The notes: a model not told the origin generated them from the letters alone. Positions 38,613-51,338 are shown, counted from the first letter of the stretch. The stretch: DNA of 64,000 bases from Brachionus koreanus (GCA_016987375.1 PJRA01000005.1:2376345-2440344), one strand, 5' to 3'. Program-made: numbers and translations.

Positions 38613-39818
38613 TTATGTAAATTTAGAAATTAATTTTAAAATTCTATCATACAAGTATTGCTTAGCATTTGTAGCAAGTAAAAAATCTAAATGGTCCCAG
38701 TCTAATATTTCATAATCGTCCACAATATTCGGAAGATTTTTCCTAATTAAATCAACATCAGTCGGATCAGCCAACCAGTCATTTTTTGCCCAATAAAGCG
38801 CAGTTGGAACATTCATATTTTTTATCTCATACAAAGGCGGACTACTTTGATTATACTTTAGCTTGTTTTTTTCCATACCGTAATCATACATTTGAAATTT
38901 TCCTGATATAACAGCCTGACTAAAATGCGCCAAATTTTTTACACTTGTTCCAGCTGGATCATGGGTTGTGTACACGGCAATTCTCGAGTAGTTCATGTAT
39001 TTTGAAGGACCGCAAAAAAGGAATAGAACATTAGCACAAAAAATTCTATCTGTTAATTTTAAATTGCATAGTTTATCAGCAAGCCAGTTTATTTTTGGAG
39101 ATGAGGATAAAAAGTCTTTTTTTCCAAAAAGTTTAAACCATACATTCTGATTCGAATAGACTCCCATATTAGCTATATATCTTATAGGACTTTTAATATA
39201 TTTAACTGTACTCACAGGTCCTAAAGCTATGAATAATTTGATTTTAGCTGCTAAGTCCAAGTTGGCTCCAAATTCTGCAAAACCTATCATTGTTCCTTGA
39301 CTATGGCCCACATAGATCAAGTTTTTTTGCTTTGTTTTTTGTAAAATGTAGTCAATCATAGCTGCTAAGTCATATTTAGCCATTTCACTCCATGAAAAAT
39401 CCCAAAATTCACTCTGGTTCGATTTTAGATGTCTGTGTCTGAGACCATATTTGTTGCCTCTCATGTTTCCAAGCCAAACGTCATAGCCTGCATCGGACAA
39501 AATAAAACCTAGACTTTGCTGTGGAAAGTTTATGACCCAAGTAGACGAAGCATCCAATAAACCATGCTGAAGAAGCACTACATTTCTTGGCGAAAAATTG
39601 GCATTTTGATAGCGCGAATATGGTATTCGGCTGATTGATAGTATGTATCCGTCTTTGGTCACCACATCGTGTTCTTCACATGGATAGCCTTTATTTTCAA
39701 TTAGAGTTGTTGTGTTTATAAATTCATCAATATCAGATTTTAAAATTTTTTGCGCATTTTCCTCTTTGAATTTTACAATACATATAAAAAATATTAAAAT
39801 TTTTTCAAACATTGCCAA
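38613..39818 (-). CDS. Secreted acid lipase (LIPA/LIPF family)
   Basis: A single-exon gene of 401 residues, the family's normal length. The N-terminal hydrophobic stretch (KILIFFICIVKF) is a signal peptide, so the enzyme is lysosomal or secreted. It opens with the family N-terminus (LIENKGYPCEEHDVVTKDGYIL), then the oxyanion-region HGLLDASSTWV. The nucleophile is Ser173 in GHSQGT, the acid Asp351 in NDWLADPTD, and the base His376 in WDHLDF. The lid region lies between about 200 and 320. It should hydrolyse triglycerides or cholesteryl esters. The absence of introns contrasts with the neighbouring genes and may reflect a retrogene origin or intron loss. Animals usually carry several paralogues, so no specific symbol is given. 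Confidence 0.95.
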   Translation of the reverse strand: MAMFEKILIFFICIVKFKEENAQKILKSDIDEFINTTTLIENKGYPCEEHDVVTKDGYILSISRIPYSRYQNANFSPRNVVLLQHGLLDASSTWVINFPQQSLGFILSDAGYDVWLGNMRGNKYGLRHRHLKSNQSEFWDFSWSEMAKYDLAAMIDYILQKTKQKNLIYVGHSQGTMIGFAEFGANLDLAAKIKLFIALGPVSTVKYIKSPIRYIANMGVYSNQNVWFKLFGKKDFLSSSPKINWLADKLCNLKLTDRIFCANVLFLFCGPSKYMNYSRIAVYTTHDPAGTSVKNLAHFSQAVISGKFQMYDYGMEKNKLKYNQSSPPLYEIKNMNVPTALYWAKNDWLADPTDVDLIRKNLPNIVDDYEILDWDHLDFLLATNAKQYLYDRILKLISKFT

Positions 39819-40055
39819 AAAATTTTATTTAATTAGGGTTTATTTAAATATGCATAAAAATAACATTTTAGCTATTCTTTTTTTAGCTAAAAACAAAATT
39901 ATTATACGACACTGTAGTCAAGTTCTAAAATAGAATTGCTTTGTTTCAATTGAATCAAAATTAAAATTTGTATTTGATAATAAGATAATAAGATTCATTA
40001 GAATTTATTGAAATTAATTAAAGAATTTCGATGTTTTGTTCATTAAATTTTAAGA
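39819..40055. other. Spacer between lipase and NUP188
   Basis: A short AT-rich gap holding the lipase promoter and the NUP188 3' UTR. No further feature is seen. Confidence 0.4.
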
Positions 40056-43000
40056 TTAATTTGTGTTTTGTTGAAGAACAAATTGTATGCATTTAAAAAA
40101 TTCGTAGATTTGTTTTGAGCCTGTAGATATTAAATTGTTGATTAGTTGAGAGTTGGCAGTCACATTGGAGCCCATGGATGAAGTAGTGGGAGACTTAGTG
40201 GGAAATTGTGAACTAGAAGCACTATGCTTTTTTAAACTTCGGCCCATCCCTTGTATGATTGAATTCTGAAATTAAAAAAATACTAAAATCTTTCAAGTAA
40301 AAAACAAGCAAAAATTTACTATTTCTGAATTCAACTCTCTCTTAAGCATCTTTCTATCTCTTGGTAAAATTGTGCCTTGTTTTTCACAAAGAACTATTTG
40401 AGTGAGCAAAAAGTTTAGACATTTTTCAAGGACGCAAACTATTAATGACCTTTTTTTTGTAAATATTTTTAAAATTCAACAATAATTTAGTTAAATATTT
40501 TAAATTTAGTACAAAATAGCTATGTTAAAAAAATTAATAAAATAATCTTTTTAGGTCATTCAAATTACTCAAATTCAGATAAAAATTAATTCTTTTGTAT
40601 ATTTTTCTTTCAGGAAAAAAATCAAAAAATTATTCACAATTATTGTACTAAATTTAAGATAACTTTAATTCAGACTTGTTCGGTAATTTGGTCTCAAAAT
40701 TAGTCTCTTCACCGATAATTGTGACATTTTTTTTCGGCGAAGTGTTAACAGATGAATTCATCAAATCTTGGAGTCGTTTATTAGATGTTGGATTGGATGA
40801 TAAAATGTTAGTATTTTTCGAACTTATTGTATTATGGTGTGAAGAATTGGTTGTTATATCATGTTTGTGTAAAAGTTTAAGCAAATAATCAACAACCCAT
40901 AGAATACTTCCGAAAGAAAGTGGTGTATGAGCGTCAAATGCTGATGGTGGAGAAATTTGCGAAGTCAAGAGTATTTTGTACTCGTCAAATTTTAAAGAAT
41001 AATTTTGATCTGCGAAATTTGGTGAAAAATTGAACAAACCGTCCAAATTAATTGAAATAATGCTGAAAAGCACATTCTGAATACTGACCAAATCGTCCAT
41101 GCTTAATTTTGTCAAAGAATTTTGCTGCCATCCAAGAGTTGAATTATGGTGCATGTGTTTCATTGACATTATTCTCACATGAGATAATTTCATGATGCAC
41201 AATTGTACAATTGAAGTAAACATTCTCTTTATTTAGTGTGTTAAAAAAATATTTAATTTAATTTTTTATTCATTTACTTGAAGACTATTGATTGAGTTTG
41301 GGATGTTGAGAATTAGCTCTTTTGAATAGAGACTAACTTTAGCCAAATATCTCGAAAATGCTCTTATTATGTCGAGCAAATCAGTGTCTAAAGAGTGATC
41401 CAATTTTGAAACAATATCAGCGATTGATTCAAAATAGGAGCCAAAAAACAAAATGGAATCCTTCAAATATTTGTATTTCAGCTTTTCGAGCAAAACAGTT
41501 TGAATATTCAGATACAACTTAAGAATACTCTTCCAATCGGATGAAAATGAATTAGATTCGTCATTCTTTGAAAAAAATATAATGATATTTTTAATAATAA
41601 ATAGAAATTATTTGCGTAAATAAAACTGAAGCAAACTAATTACATCTTAAACACTAGAAGCCTCAAGCATTTTTTCACGTTTTTTTAATTCAAAAATATT
41701 TTTAAAAAAAACTATAATAACTTAATAAAGTAATAAAAATTATTTAAGAAAATTTTAAAATCTAGATATTGAAAAAAACTGATATATGAAACAACTGGTG
41801 TTTCATCTGGTGAAATTTGTGCAAATTGATTGCGATTTGTTTCAATATTGAATGGAAGTTTGCAAAATTTGCATAGATTTTTCATACTTCCGCGGTAGGT
41901 GAAACAACAGTTGTTTCATCTGCAGAACAAATTTCTTATTATTAGAACAAAATTTATAATTTTTAATTTTTGAATTGGAAATTTGTATGAAATTTCACAT
42001 GATCTTAAAGAGTGAAAAAAATTTTAATAGGATTTCGTGAAATTTGATACAAAATAAAAGAATTAGCTGCCAAAACTTTTTTCTTAAGTTTTTGACTAAT
42101 TTTGAAAATAGAACATAGTGCAACATACAAAATTGCATCAGAAGTTAAATTAATTTACAGAGTCTTATAAAGTAATGTAACTTTGAATCCTGCATTTATA
42201 AACTTGCTTTTGATTCTTTTAAAAAAAAAAGTTATTAAAATTTTTATCATTTTTTTTTGTTCATAATTTCACAAAAACCTTTAAAAAAAGCTATTTACTG
42301 AAATTAATGAGGAATATTCAAAAAGCTTGGATGCAAGTAAACAAGTTCTTGTATTAAAATCTGATTTTGCCAAGGATTCGGCTTGTTTGTCTGAAAACGT
42401 AAAGAACAAATCTACAATTGAGTAAATAATGTCATAACTTTTTGGATCATAGACACATTTTTCAAAAACAGCATATAAGCATTGCATCATACAACATTCG
42501 GCTAGCTCATTTTGCCAGTAATTTTCACCAAAATTGCTCACAATGAACTTAAAAAGAATGTTATTTACAACAAATGTTAGACTAGTGTCTCGTGTTAATC
42601 TTGGATACGAGCCATCTTCTAAATTGTTCATCGATTTGGACAGAATTCTACAGCAGCTTTGAACCATTTTTTTCAACAAGCCCTCATTTTGCTCCAGAAA
42701 AGCAACATTTTCTGCCTTGTCTAAACCAACCAAATGAGACAAACAAAACTGAATCAAATTTATGATTGCTGGAAAATAATTGAATTCATCAGATATTAAT
42801 TTTTCCAGTATATGGATAAGATTTTTGATCAATTGTTTTGAATCTTTTAAACAGTTCAAATCGTTTATTGATACAATCAAAATCATCAATGTATTGGTAA
42901 TTGAATGTAGTTCTTTAACCACATGGTTCGATTGCTTAAGAGTAATAAAATTTGACTCTGTCAACAAATTACCATTGATTTTTTTGCAAGTGCTTAAGAA

Positions 43001-46000
43001 AAAGTCAGGTTTGCTTTGAGCTTGGAACTCTTGAATACTTTGTTGTTCTTGTTCTAGTTGTGTCAAATTTTTATTCAAATAAGATAGATGATTTATAATT
43101 TGCTCTATAGATTGAACTAAGCTTCTCAATATACTATCAAGATTAAAATTTTGAATATTCAAATTTTTTTGAAAAAAATCCACTTTTTTGTCATCATTTT
43201 TTTTATTTTCGTTTAAAAACTTATTGACTAATCTAGACGATTTGTTCAATAGTAAAATAAGCATTGTAATAGAGTCCAGTATTGGTTTAGATTTGAAATT
43301 TTTTTTTGAATCGACTACTTGTAGATCCTTTTTAGTTTCGTTTGAATTCATTATGGACATATTTGGTTGTATTTTTCCATTCTCATTAAACACTAGCATC
43401 TCAGCATTTCTGATCAAAAGATCTGACTGAACTACTAGATCTTGTTTTAATTGTGCAGCAAAAAAATCTAGCCACTTTTCAACCAAGCTTGTATCAATTA
43501 TTTTTTGTCTAAATTTTTCGGCCAACTCACATGAACTCAATTCAAAGCTTCTTAATAAAACAAAAATCAAAAATTTGTTATTCATTTTTGTTCTAAAAAA
43601 ATATATTTTTAATCTTACTTTTGATAAATAAGCTCGTATAATTCACATGAAAATATTTTGAATACAAGAGATACAATTTTAATGTTTTTTTTTAAATAAA
43701 ATTCTTCGAATTCTGAAGAATTGTGCACAGAAAAATTCAAGTATTGTGTTTCAAAATAATTAAGATATTCAACAGTAAAATAGGCTTCGTTGTCCTCATT
43801 TAATTTCGGCTTATTATTCAAGTTATTCTTAATTATGCTCAATGAAGAAATCAACATTGGCCAAAACTCGGACTTTTGGCGACAATAGTTCATAAAATTT
43901 ATTTTTTTGACCGACCAAATTGTGAAAACAACACTAAAGAACGAAGCCATGGTCTCATACAATTCATCTTCTTCTTTATCAGAAGTTTTTTTTTGAGAAA
44001 TCAAGTTGAACAGCTCTTGCAACACGCTATGATCACCAACAATAATTTTTTCTTTGTCTTTATGGTCAACTTTTATATTTGCTAGTGTTTGAAAAAATCC
44101 TGGCTGATATTCAATCAAAGAGCAAAGAAACTCGCTCAAACTGGCTATAATTCTGCCGCATTGAGGGCTTTTAAGCTTATCTATTATATTTAAATGGATT
44201 TGATGTGAATAGGGCCCAATCAAAGATCCGAAAAGTCGTGGTGTCATTTGAGATATATTTTTAAAAATAGAGAACAAAAGACAGTCCAAAGTTTGATTTG
44301 GTTTAAATATAAATATTTTGGTCAATAAATGAAACCAATTGGTGTCGTTTTTGTTCTCGCTAATTGCCGAGTTTATCAAGTTTTTGTTCAAATAAGGATT
44401 TGATTGTGACATCATTAGGTTCAATTGAAGCAAAAATTGATTATTTTTGATTATGACTTCATTAGACTGAGAGTCTTCTTCGTTTAGAAGCGAAATGCTA
44501 GATGAGTAACCTTGGCTTTGTTGACAAATTGATTTTATGAGCAAAAAATATAAAAGCGACTGATTGACTGGATTTTTCGTTTGTTCGCGCTCTTCTCTAG
44601 CTCCTTCTGGAATTGCTATTAAACGATTTATTAATGATATACTTTGTATTAGAACATTGTCTATTTTTTTAATGTCGTCAATAAAATTTATATCTTGGCT
44701 ACATTCGTATACTGTGTAGACCAAATTTAGCAATGATTCACTGCATTCCGTATTCAATAAAACAACTTCACAAAATTGATCTAAACTTACTGAACTTAAA
44801 AAATATATATTTAATTCTATTTCTAAAAATTTTTAGTTTTTATATAATGACTTATTTATTTATTTAAAATTAAAAGACATTTTTGTACAAAATCAACATT
44901 TTTTTAATTCTTTAAATCTTTATATTTCACATTAAGCAATAAAAAAAAAGTCGAAATGAATTTTTATTAATGAAAAAGGAACCGGCTGTGTTAATGGCGT
45001 TGTGAAACCATAACAAATTATTGAAAGAAAATATTTCACTTTTTGTTTAACTAAAATTAAATATAATTAAATTTTTTAATTTATTTTTGAGATCATTTAA
45101 AAAAAATTGAAAAATATTTTGAAAAATGCAAAATTTATTTTTAATTAAATAACGGCACAAAAAAATTGATTAAGAGCGTTAAAACAATGCAAAACTGGTT
45201 TACTCACAATCTCTAAAAACATTTTTTAAAAAAATTCCTAAATATCAGCTAATTACTCAAAGTTTGGAAGAAGGCCAAGATAGGCCCTTCTTTTAAAAAA
45301 AACGATCATGCTTGAGTAGTTTCCATGAAACAATATACTTAGTTATAGAAACAATAAATCGTGGTTTCGCATTAGTAGTTGTATTTGAGGATTTACCAAA
45401 AGCAGTTTCATAATAAAAAGGACTGATAAAAAAGCTTAAAGCTAATTTAGCTGTTTCAGAGGCGAACCTTACTAGCTATTTGACTTTTGAACATTTAGAA
45501 AAAAAAGAGTTGTACTAGGCGAGAAGTCGTCTGACTGAAAAGTAGTAAATTTTATCCTAAGGATCATTTGGCGCTCTCTTGTTTTCTTTTTTCAAAAATG
45601 AAATGCTACAAGAAGTTCAGAGCTTAATTAGCTTTTTAAGCATTAAATTTATAACCACTAAATAGAATTTACATTGAAAGACTTGTTATTTGGGTAAATA
45701 GATGGCAAATTCTTATATAACTTTATATTCATAATGAGTTTTTCTAATTGGCACTTAAAGATGAAAAATGCTACCTCGTGCAACTAAATTGAACCTAAAA
45801 TTAGGTTCTTAGAAAGTTCGAATTAATCTGTTTAGAAGAGAGACATGAAAAGGGAGACCTAATGAATTCTTAAGATGTTTTAAAGAGCTTAGCTTGATAA
45901 CGTTGCGAAACCCTATCTTCAAATTTAATAAATTCTTTAACAATTGATCGTCCAGCAGGTGATATCCAAAAACAAAAATTAAATTGTCAATATTAACAAA

Positions 46001-49000
46001 AAAATTAACCAAAAGAAAATAACAAGAAAATTTCTTTACTATAGAAGTTGCCAATAACTTGAATGAAAATAAGTTATAAAGAATAATTTAGCTACCATCG
46101 ATCATCGATTGACTCTGTCTTGAGCATGTTGACAATTCGAAATTTTAGAACAAAAACTAAAGTACAAAAAGAAAAACGATATTATTTTTTCTAACTATGC
46201 AATAATGCTTATTTTAGCAGTACAATATTGTAAAAATTTGTGCCACTGAATTCTAGGCTTTGAAAAAATCTTAACTGCTTACAGAACCATTTTTACACAA
46301 TTAGAAAAAATTATAGTGTTTTCTTTCAAATAAAACTCAATCAAATAATTTTATATTTGACCAAAAAAAAAATTTAGAGAAAATTTTTTTCAAATACTTT
46401 TATAATTTTATTTATTCAAATTAATTAAAGCCCCGTAGGCCGATTACTTTCAATTTCTAGACAAAAATGAATATAAAATTAAAAATGTAATAAATAAAAT
46501 TATGTAAAAATTAATGTTTAGAAGGTCATTTAATATTTCATAAAAATGAAACAAATTTGAGTAGTTAAAGTTTAATTCCATTTTTAATTTGACTTGGGAG
46601 ATAAAATCATTTAATATTATTCCTTTGTTATCAAGGCATTTTTTTAGCTGATTAAATAATTTACATTATGTGATTCTGAGATCAATTTACTTGACCAATG
46701 TTTGAATTGAGTGAAAATTTTTGATTACATTAAATAAAATTTTATATTAAAGTTTTCAATTTTTAAGAAATGACTTTTAAATTTTGCTTAACTTCTTTGC
46801 TTTATCCAATTAATTTTTTTATTTAAACTTAGAATAAATTGGCACCAAAAATAACTTAGCATAGAACATAGAGAAAATAAAAATCATCAAATATAAATAT
46901 TTTAATACCTTTCGGAGTGTAGCTTGGAAAAATTCCGCATGAATTCAGTTTGCGAATAGGACGGCTCGATGCTGGTGTTTAAGACCGTATGAAGAAGATT
47001 TATACAAGTAAAAGACAATTCAATATTCAAATTAATAAAAGCATTATTCCATTTGAATATTTGAGGAAAAACATAAACCAAAACAGCGCTTAATGGGCTC
47101 ATATATTCTAAATTATTACCACTTTCTTTAATCAGGCATTCGATTAGCTTGAAATAATTTATTATTAACTCATAATTTTCTGATCTAAACAAATAAACTA
47201 TTTTGCTCGAAGACTTGACCAAATTTACTCTGTTCGTAAACAAATCTTCCAGGCTCAATTTATCATTTTTTAGACCAATTAAGCTATTATTTTGCATCAG
47301 TCTAATTAATTTATCAAACACATTTGGTGCAATATTGGTAAACAATTCCAAAAGCTTTGAAATTATTCGATACGACTCAGGTAATTCCAGATTCATCAAA
47401 TTTGTAAATAAAATAAAGCATGAGCTTACATAGGTCTCCATATGTTTGGTATATAAACCAAACGAATACACATTTATCATATCCTCAATGTCAAAAAAAT
47501 ATTTGAATATTGAATCAACAAATTGAATAATGGATAGAATATAATTTTCAGCAACTATGTTATTTTGGCTAATTTCATGATTTATTTTATTTAAATAGAC
47601 TTTAATCAATTCAAAGCAATTATAGTTGACTGACCAATTTACAGCTTGATTTTGAAGTATCATTCTGTGAACAATGTTTGAATTGGAATTGGCTATGTGG
47701 CTTATTAGTGATCCTTTGAGACCGGCTGGCAATTGAATACAATCAAAGATTCGCCTTGGTCTCGCCAATTGTACGCATTCACTTCCTGATACATAATCAT
47801 TTGGATTCAAGTTTTCTAGATATTCGCAATACTGATCCATTCGGCTCATGTATTCAAAGACTTGAAGACACAATTCTCGACTTGTTTTGGCAATCAGTGA
47901 GAAAAAAGTCATGCTTAAGTCAAAGCTAATCGGAAATGTTTCCAATGCATAGTAAATGAGAATGGTTATGTTGTCACGGTCTGGCTGATTACACAACTTC
48001 CAAAAGTGTTCGCAGACAATTTCGTTTTTGTGCATACAATAAAATGTTATTTCATACAGAGCTTTAAAATTATCACCTAACGAATTTTCATCAAATGATC
48101 GGAACAAGCCATTGAGAAGCTCGTAAACTACTTGTTTTATGAACCAAATAAGGTCGTTGTTTTTGAACACTTCAGATGTCAACAAATCAAGTATGTAGGC
48201 GAATACATTTTCTCTGATTGCTAGAGAAAACATTCGGTTTATCAGTGACTTGATTTCAGCTGTGAATAGCTCTGACATGGTTGAATCAATGGATAAATTG
48301 TAAAGCAATGTAGACCAAGTAAGTACAACTGGTGAAGCTTTCTGATTTGATCCATATGAGTGTATGAACTCGTTTAAATCATTTTTAAGTTCTAAAATTT
48401 TTTTCTTGTCGTCAAATGAAACTTCATTTGCTTGATTAGACAAAGTTAAGCCAGCTATTTTGTCAAGTTGCATTAGCTTAATCAAAATAAATGAGTGAAG
48501 ATTTATTATTTGATCGATTAGAGGAACAAATTGGGCCATTGTAAGAATTGACGAGTTGCTCAAGTATTTTACTATTGAGCTAATGTTGAATTCTTTTAAG
48601 ATTTCCTGAAATTTTACATAATTAAGATTTGTTGTATTTGTCAGTATAAGAATGGTTTCAAGAACCAGTTCTAATTCTTTGAGTGATTGGGTTATTTTTT
48701 TCTCTTGAAATACTTCAATCTAAATAAGAAATAAATAAGTTTATTTTTAATTGATTAGAACTTCAAGGTAAATGATCAAAAGATTTTTAATATTAGTAAC
48801 TTCCTAGATGGTGAATTAAAAATTCGAACTGTGTTAAAGAAATTCAGTTTATCATGTTTGATCAATAAAATATTTAAATATTTGAAAAAAAATCTATTTT
48901 TTTTTTAACTTTAAATTAATGAAATTTTATTTTATTTAAAAATTGAAATTTAACTTACATTAGTCAAGTCATAATTTTTGGAAAAAAAATTTTTGATTTC

Positions 49001-49860
49001 TTTACAAATTGTTCCATAATCGGACAAATTCTAAAAAAAAAGACTTCAATAAGTATTTTGCTTTGGTTTTTAATTATTTTTTTACCGATCTATAAATTGT
49101 TTCAAGATCTTCTTTTGAAAATAAATTCATAAGAATCACCTAAAAGTAATTCTCATAATTTTAGCATAAAAATTTACAATAAACAGTATTTTACCATGTT
49201 TGGCAGTTCATTTCTTTTCTCAGTTGAGTTTAAGTAGCTATTTTCAGCAATAGTGTTGACTATCATTTTCGTAATATTTTGAAATGAATACCGTTCGCGG
49301 TAATAAAAATTTACAAACTATGAATTAAATTAGATTATATTGAAAATAAGTGAAGAGTTGATTTTTGGATTACTTGCAAAAAATGAGCACTAAAAAGTTC
49401 ATCAACGTGCAACTTCTGGTTAATAAAATAATTTAAAAAATAATCTATACAAAAATTTCAATTTACCTCTAGAAGATCATTTGCAATATTAAAGTGATTG
49501 AAACTAGAGTCAAGATATAAAAGATAATTATTTGCACATGATTCTTCATTGAGATTCTAAATTAAATTTTTTTAAAGTTTTTTAAAGATGGCTTTTTTTC
49601 TTTTTAAATTAGTACCAAATAGCTAGATATTTTTTTTACAAGCTGATTTTCATTCTTCTTTAATTTTGGATGATCATTCGAAGTGTCTTGATTTATTTTA
49701 TAATACTGATTCAAAGGCAACAGAAATGACTCTTTTAATGATGCGATTTGTTTGCTGATTTGACCCTTAATCAAATTTAAACAAATACTCAAGTATTAAT
49801 TTCACAATAATTTACTGAATCAAACAGTGAATAATTCAGACTTGACCAAATGGAGAACAT
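40056..49860 (-). CDS. NUP188: Nucleoporin NUP188
   Basis: Fourteen exons in phase: 49860-49816, 49765-49616, 49556-49467, 49415-49374, 49317-49195, 49139-49086, 49030-48959, 48719-46909, 44794-43619, 43592-42299, 41565-41278, 41226-40713, 40438-40320, 40265-40056; about 1995 residues (human 1749). It is an alpha-solenoid scaffold protein of the nuclear pore inner ring. Colinear landmarks with animal NUP188, as remembered: N-terminal IWSSLNYSLFDS then LLPLNQYYK, FVNFYYRERY, SPVVLTWSTLLYNL, LNVF-like ENVFAYILDLL, YQPGFFQTLANIKV, KSEFWPMLISSL, and C-terminal VCVLEKCLNFLLTQ plus PRDRKMLKRELNSEI. Intron 8 (2114 bp) and intron 10 (733 bp) hold repeats; the others are mostly under 100 bp, with intron 7 about 240 bp and intron 12 about 270 bp. 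Extra length is in Ser/Asn-rich insertions. Confidence 0.92.
41640..41780 (-). repeat. Dispersed repeat in NUP188 intron 10
   Basis: On the minus strand it contains GAATTAAAAAAACGTGAAAA and GCTTCTAGTGTT, near-identical to 35085-35135 on the plus strand, with weaker similarity upstream for about 100 bp. Family unknown. Confidence 0.5.
41787..41918. repeat. Pair of 19-bp palindromes in NUP188 intron 10
   Basis: TGAAACAACTGGTGTTTCA (41787-41805) and TGAAACAACAGTTGTTTCA (41900-41918) are two copies of a dyad, the second perfect around one central base. Each is followed by TCTG. They may be ends of a small foldback element or protein-binding dyads. Confidence 0.5.
45200..46080 (+). pseudogene. 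Long decayed LINE reverse transcriptase in NUP188 intron 8
   Basis: The plus strand, antisense to NUP188, preserves the order of a full reverse transcriptase in pieces: VWKKAKIGPSFKKND (thumb-side start), FEDLPKAVS (from the LDFAKAFD catalytic block), KGLIKKLKANLAVSEANLTS, GSFGALLF (from QGSVLGPLLF) and EERHEKGDLMNS near the C-terminus. Stops and frameshifts are abundant. A different lineage from the 12115 copy is suggested by EERHEKGDL versus DRRESMDL. Confidence 0.75.
46181..46316 (+). repeat. Short MITE-like repeat with inverted ends
   Basis: The left arm TATTATTTTTTCTAACTATG pairs imperfectly with the right arm CACAATTAGAAAAAATTATAG. Internal GAATTCTAGGCTTTGAAAAA and ACAGAACCATTTTTACACAA match the copies at 14860-15520 and 37774-37890. 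It sits in NUP188 intron 8. Confidence 0.5.
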
Positions 49861-50014
49861 TTTCAGTTTCAACGATTGCAATTGATTTAAATTCTAAATA
49901 AAATGTAATATTTTTTAAATGAAATTTCAATTTAATAAATTTGATCATGCACTATAAAATGTCTGAATTATTATTTTTTGCATTCATTTAGAAATTTTTA
50001 AAATTAGACTAGAA
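49861..50014. promoter_or_regulatory. Divergent promoter, NUP188 / MED29
   Basis: Only 154 bp separate the start codons of NUP188 (minus) and MED29 (plus). Both promoters and 5' UTRs must lie here unless upstream exons exist. The sequence is AT-rich with no recognisable TATA or initiator that I could assign with confidence. Confidence 0.55.
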
Positions 50015-50697
50015 ATGAATAATCAAATAAAATCTCCAGCAGGCTACTATCAACAAGGTGTTCATCCTGTACAAGCTCATCAACCAATTATTCAAAATCA
50101 AAGTAATCCTCAAAATCCTATTCCACCTTCTAACATAGTCTCTGGTCAGCCAAATGATCATTCATACCCGGATGTTGAATTAGCGAATGACGGACTAATT
50201 GATCCCATTAGTCGATCCAAAGAATTAGTCGAAAATTTAAGATTTTTTTTAAAGGTATTTTTTTAGTTAAAAATATGAAATTTCTAGCTTGATTTTATTT
50301 AAGAACTTGATGAAGAAACTTGTTATTGTGTTGAATCCTCCTAGCGAGACAAAGTATTTAATTTTTTTTTAGTTTTATTTCATCTCTTTTCTAAATATAA
50401 AAAAGCCCGTTTCAGACTGAAAACTATTATCAACAATTGGGAAAAGACATTGAAAATTTCAACCGAGCATGCGATTTGCTTACAGTGAATTTGAAAGTTG
50501 CATGTGAGGCTCAAGAAATTTCGAACGAGCTGAAGAGTTTTAGTAAATATTACGCATTTAATTCACAAATTGATGCCAACAGAAATGAAAATCCTTTTAT
50601 CAATTCAATAAATTTACAAATGCATAGAATTGGAGAATTCCAAAATTTAATTTCACAGTATTTGGCACCAAAAAATTCAGCTCAAATAGAAAGCTGA
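50015..50697 (+). CDS. MED29: Mediator complex subunit 29
   Basis: Three exons, 50015-50254, 50304-50353 and 50406-50697, give 193 residues (human MED29 is 200). A Gln/Pro/Asn-rich N-terminus of about 60 residues is followed by a helical core: DPISRSKELVENLRFFLKNL matches the DPVQRYK..LIPQLKESLQTLMK core of MED29/Intersex, and the segment IENFNRACDLLTVNLKVACE matches the second helix. It is a tail-module-associated subunit of the RNA polymerase II Mediator. The last intron uses the acceptor just before CCCGTTTCAG; the nearer CAG would break the frame. Divergent from NUP188. Confidence 0.8.
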
Positions 50698-50699
50698 CC

Positions 50700-51338
50700 A
50701 GGAAAAATTTTTTAGAATTGTAACAAATTTACACATATTTTAAAATATTTAATAAAATTTTAAATAAACTTTTGAATTTATTTTTAAATAATTTAACGCA
50801 TCAATCTTTGCGTTATTTATTCTTTTGGATGGCCTTTATTATAGATTTTTTTGGTTTTAAAATTAACTATGAACACAATATTATTTTTGACAAATAGAGA
50901 ATTAATTTTAAATAATAGCTTAAATAGTAAAAAAGGAGATTTTAAACAAGTCATAAAAATACTGATTATTCTTTAACAAAAAGTTAACTTTTATTTTTTT
51001 ATAGCTTGTGAAAAATGTTCTTAATCAGTAAGTAAGTAATTATTTTACATAATACTCTCTTATAAAAAGTGTAAAAAGATTTTCATATTGGACAAAAATA
51101 TTTGAAATAAAAATCAATATTATGCAAAAAAAGTAAGATTCTTTTTTTTAATAAGTGACGATTTTTTGATTTTTATTAAATATTTTGACTATTTAATCTT
51201 TCTAATATTATAGATACAAAATATATACAATTTAATTTTTTTAGATAGTAAAGTCAGAATAAATATAGTGAGAAATCTATTTTAGGATTATTTTATTTAA
51301 ATTGAAAATTTTCAAAAAAAAATTCATAAATATACTAA
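50700..51338. other. Non-genic spacer
   Basis: AT-rich 3' flank of MED29. An ATTTAATAAAATTTTAAATAAA stretch just after the stop offers polyadenylation signals. Nothing else is recognised. Confidence 0.4.

Noticed and set aside
40654..40712. Read-through to a stop at the end of NUP188 exon 12
   Set aside because: The GTGAAG donor at 40712 joins in phase to an exon that restores conserved NUP188 sequence, so the gene does not end here.
45809..46054. Minus-strand 81-codon frame
   Set aside because: It is antisense to the decayed reverse transcriptase on the plus strand.
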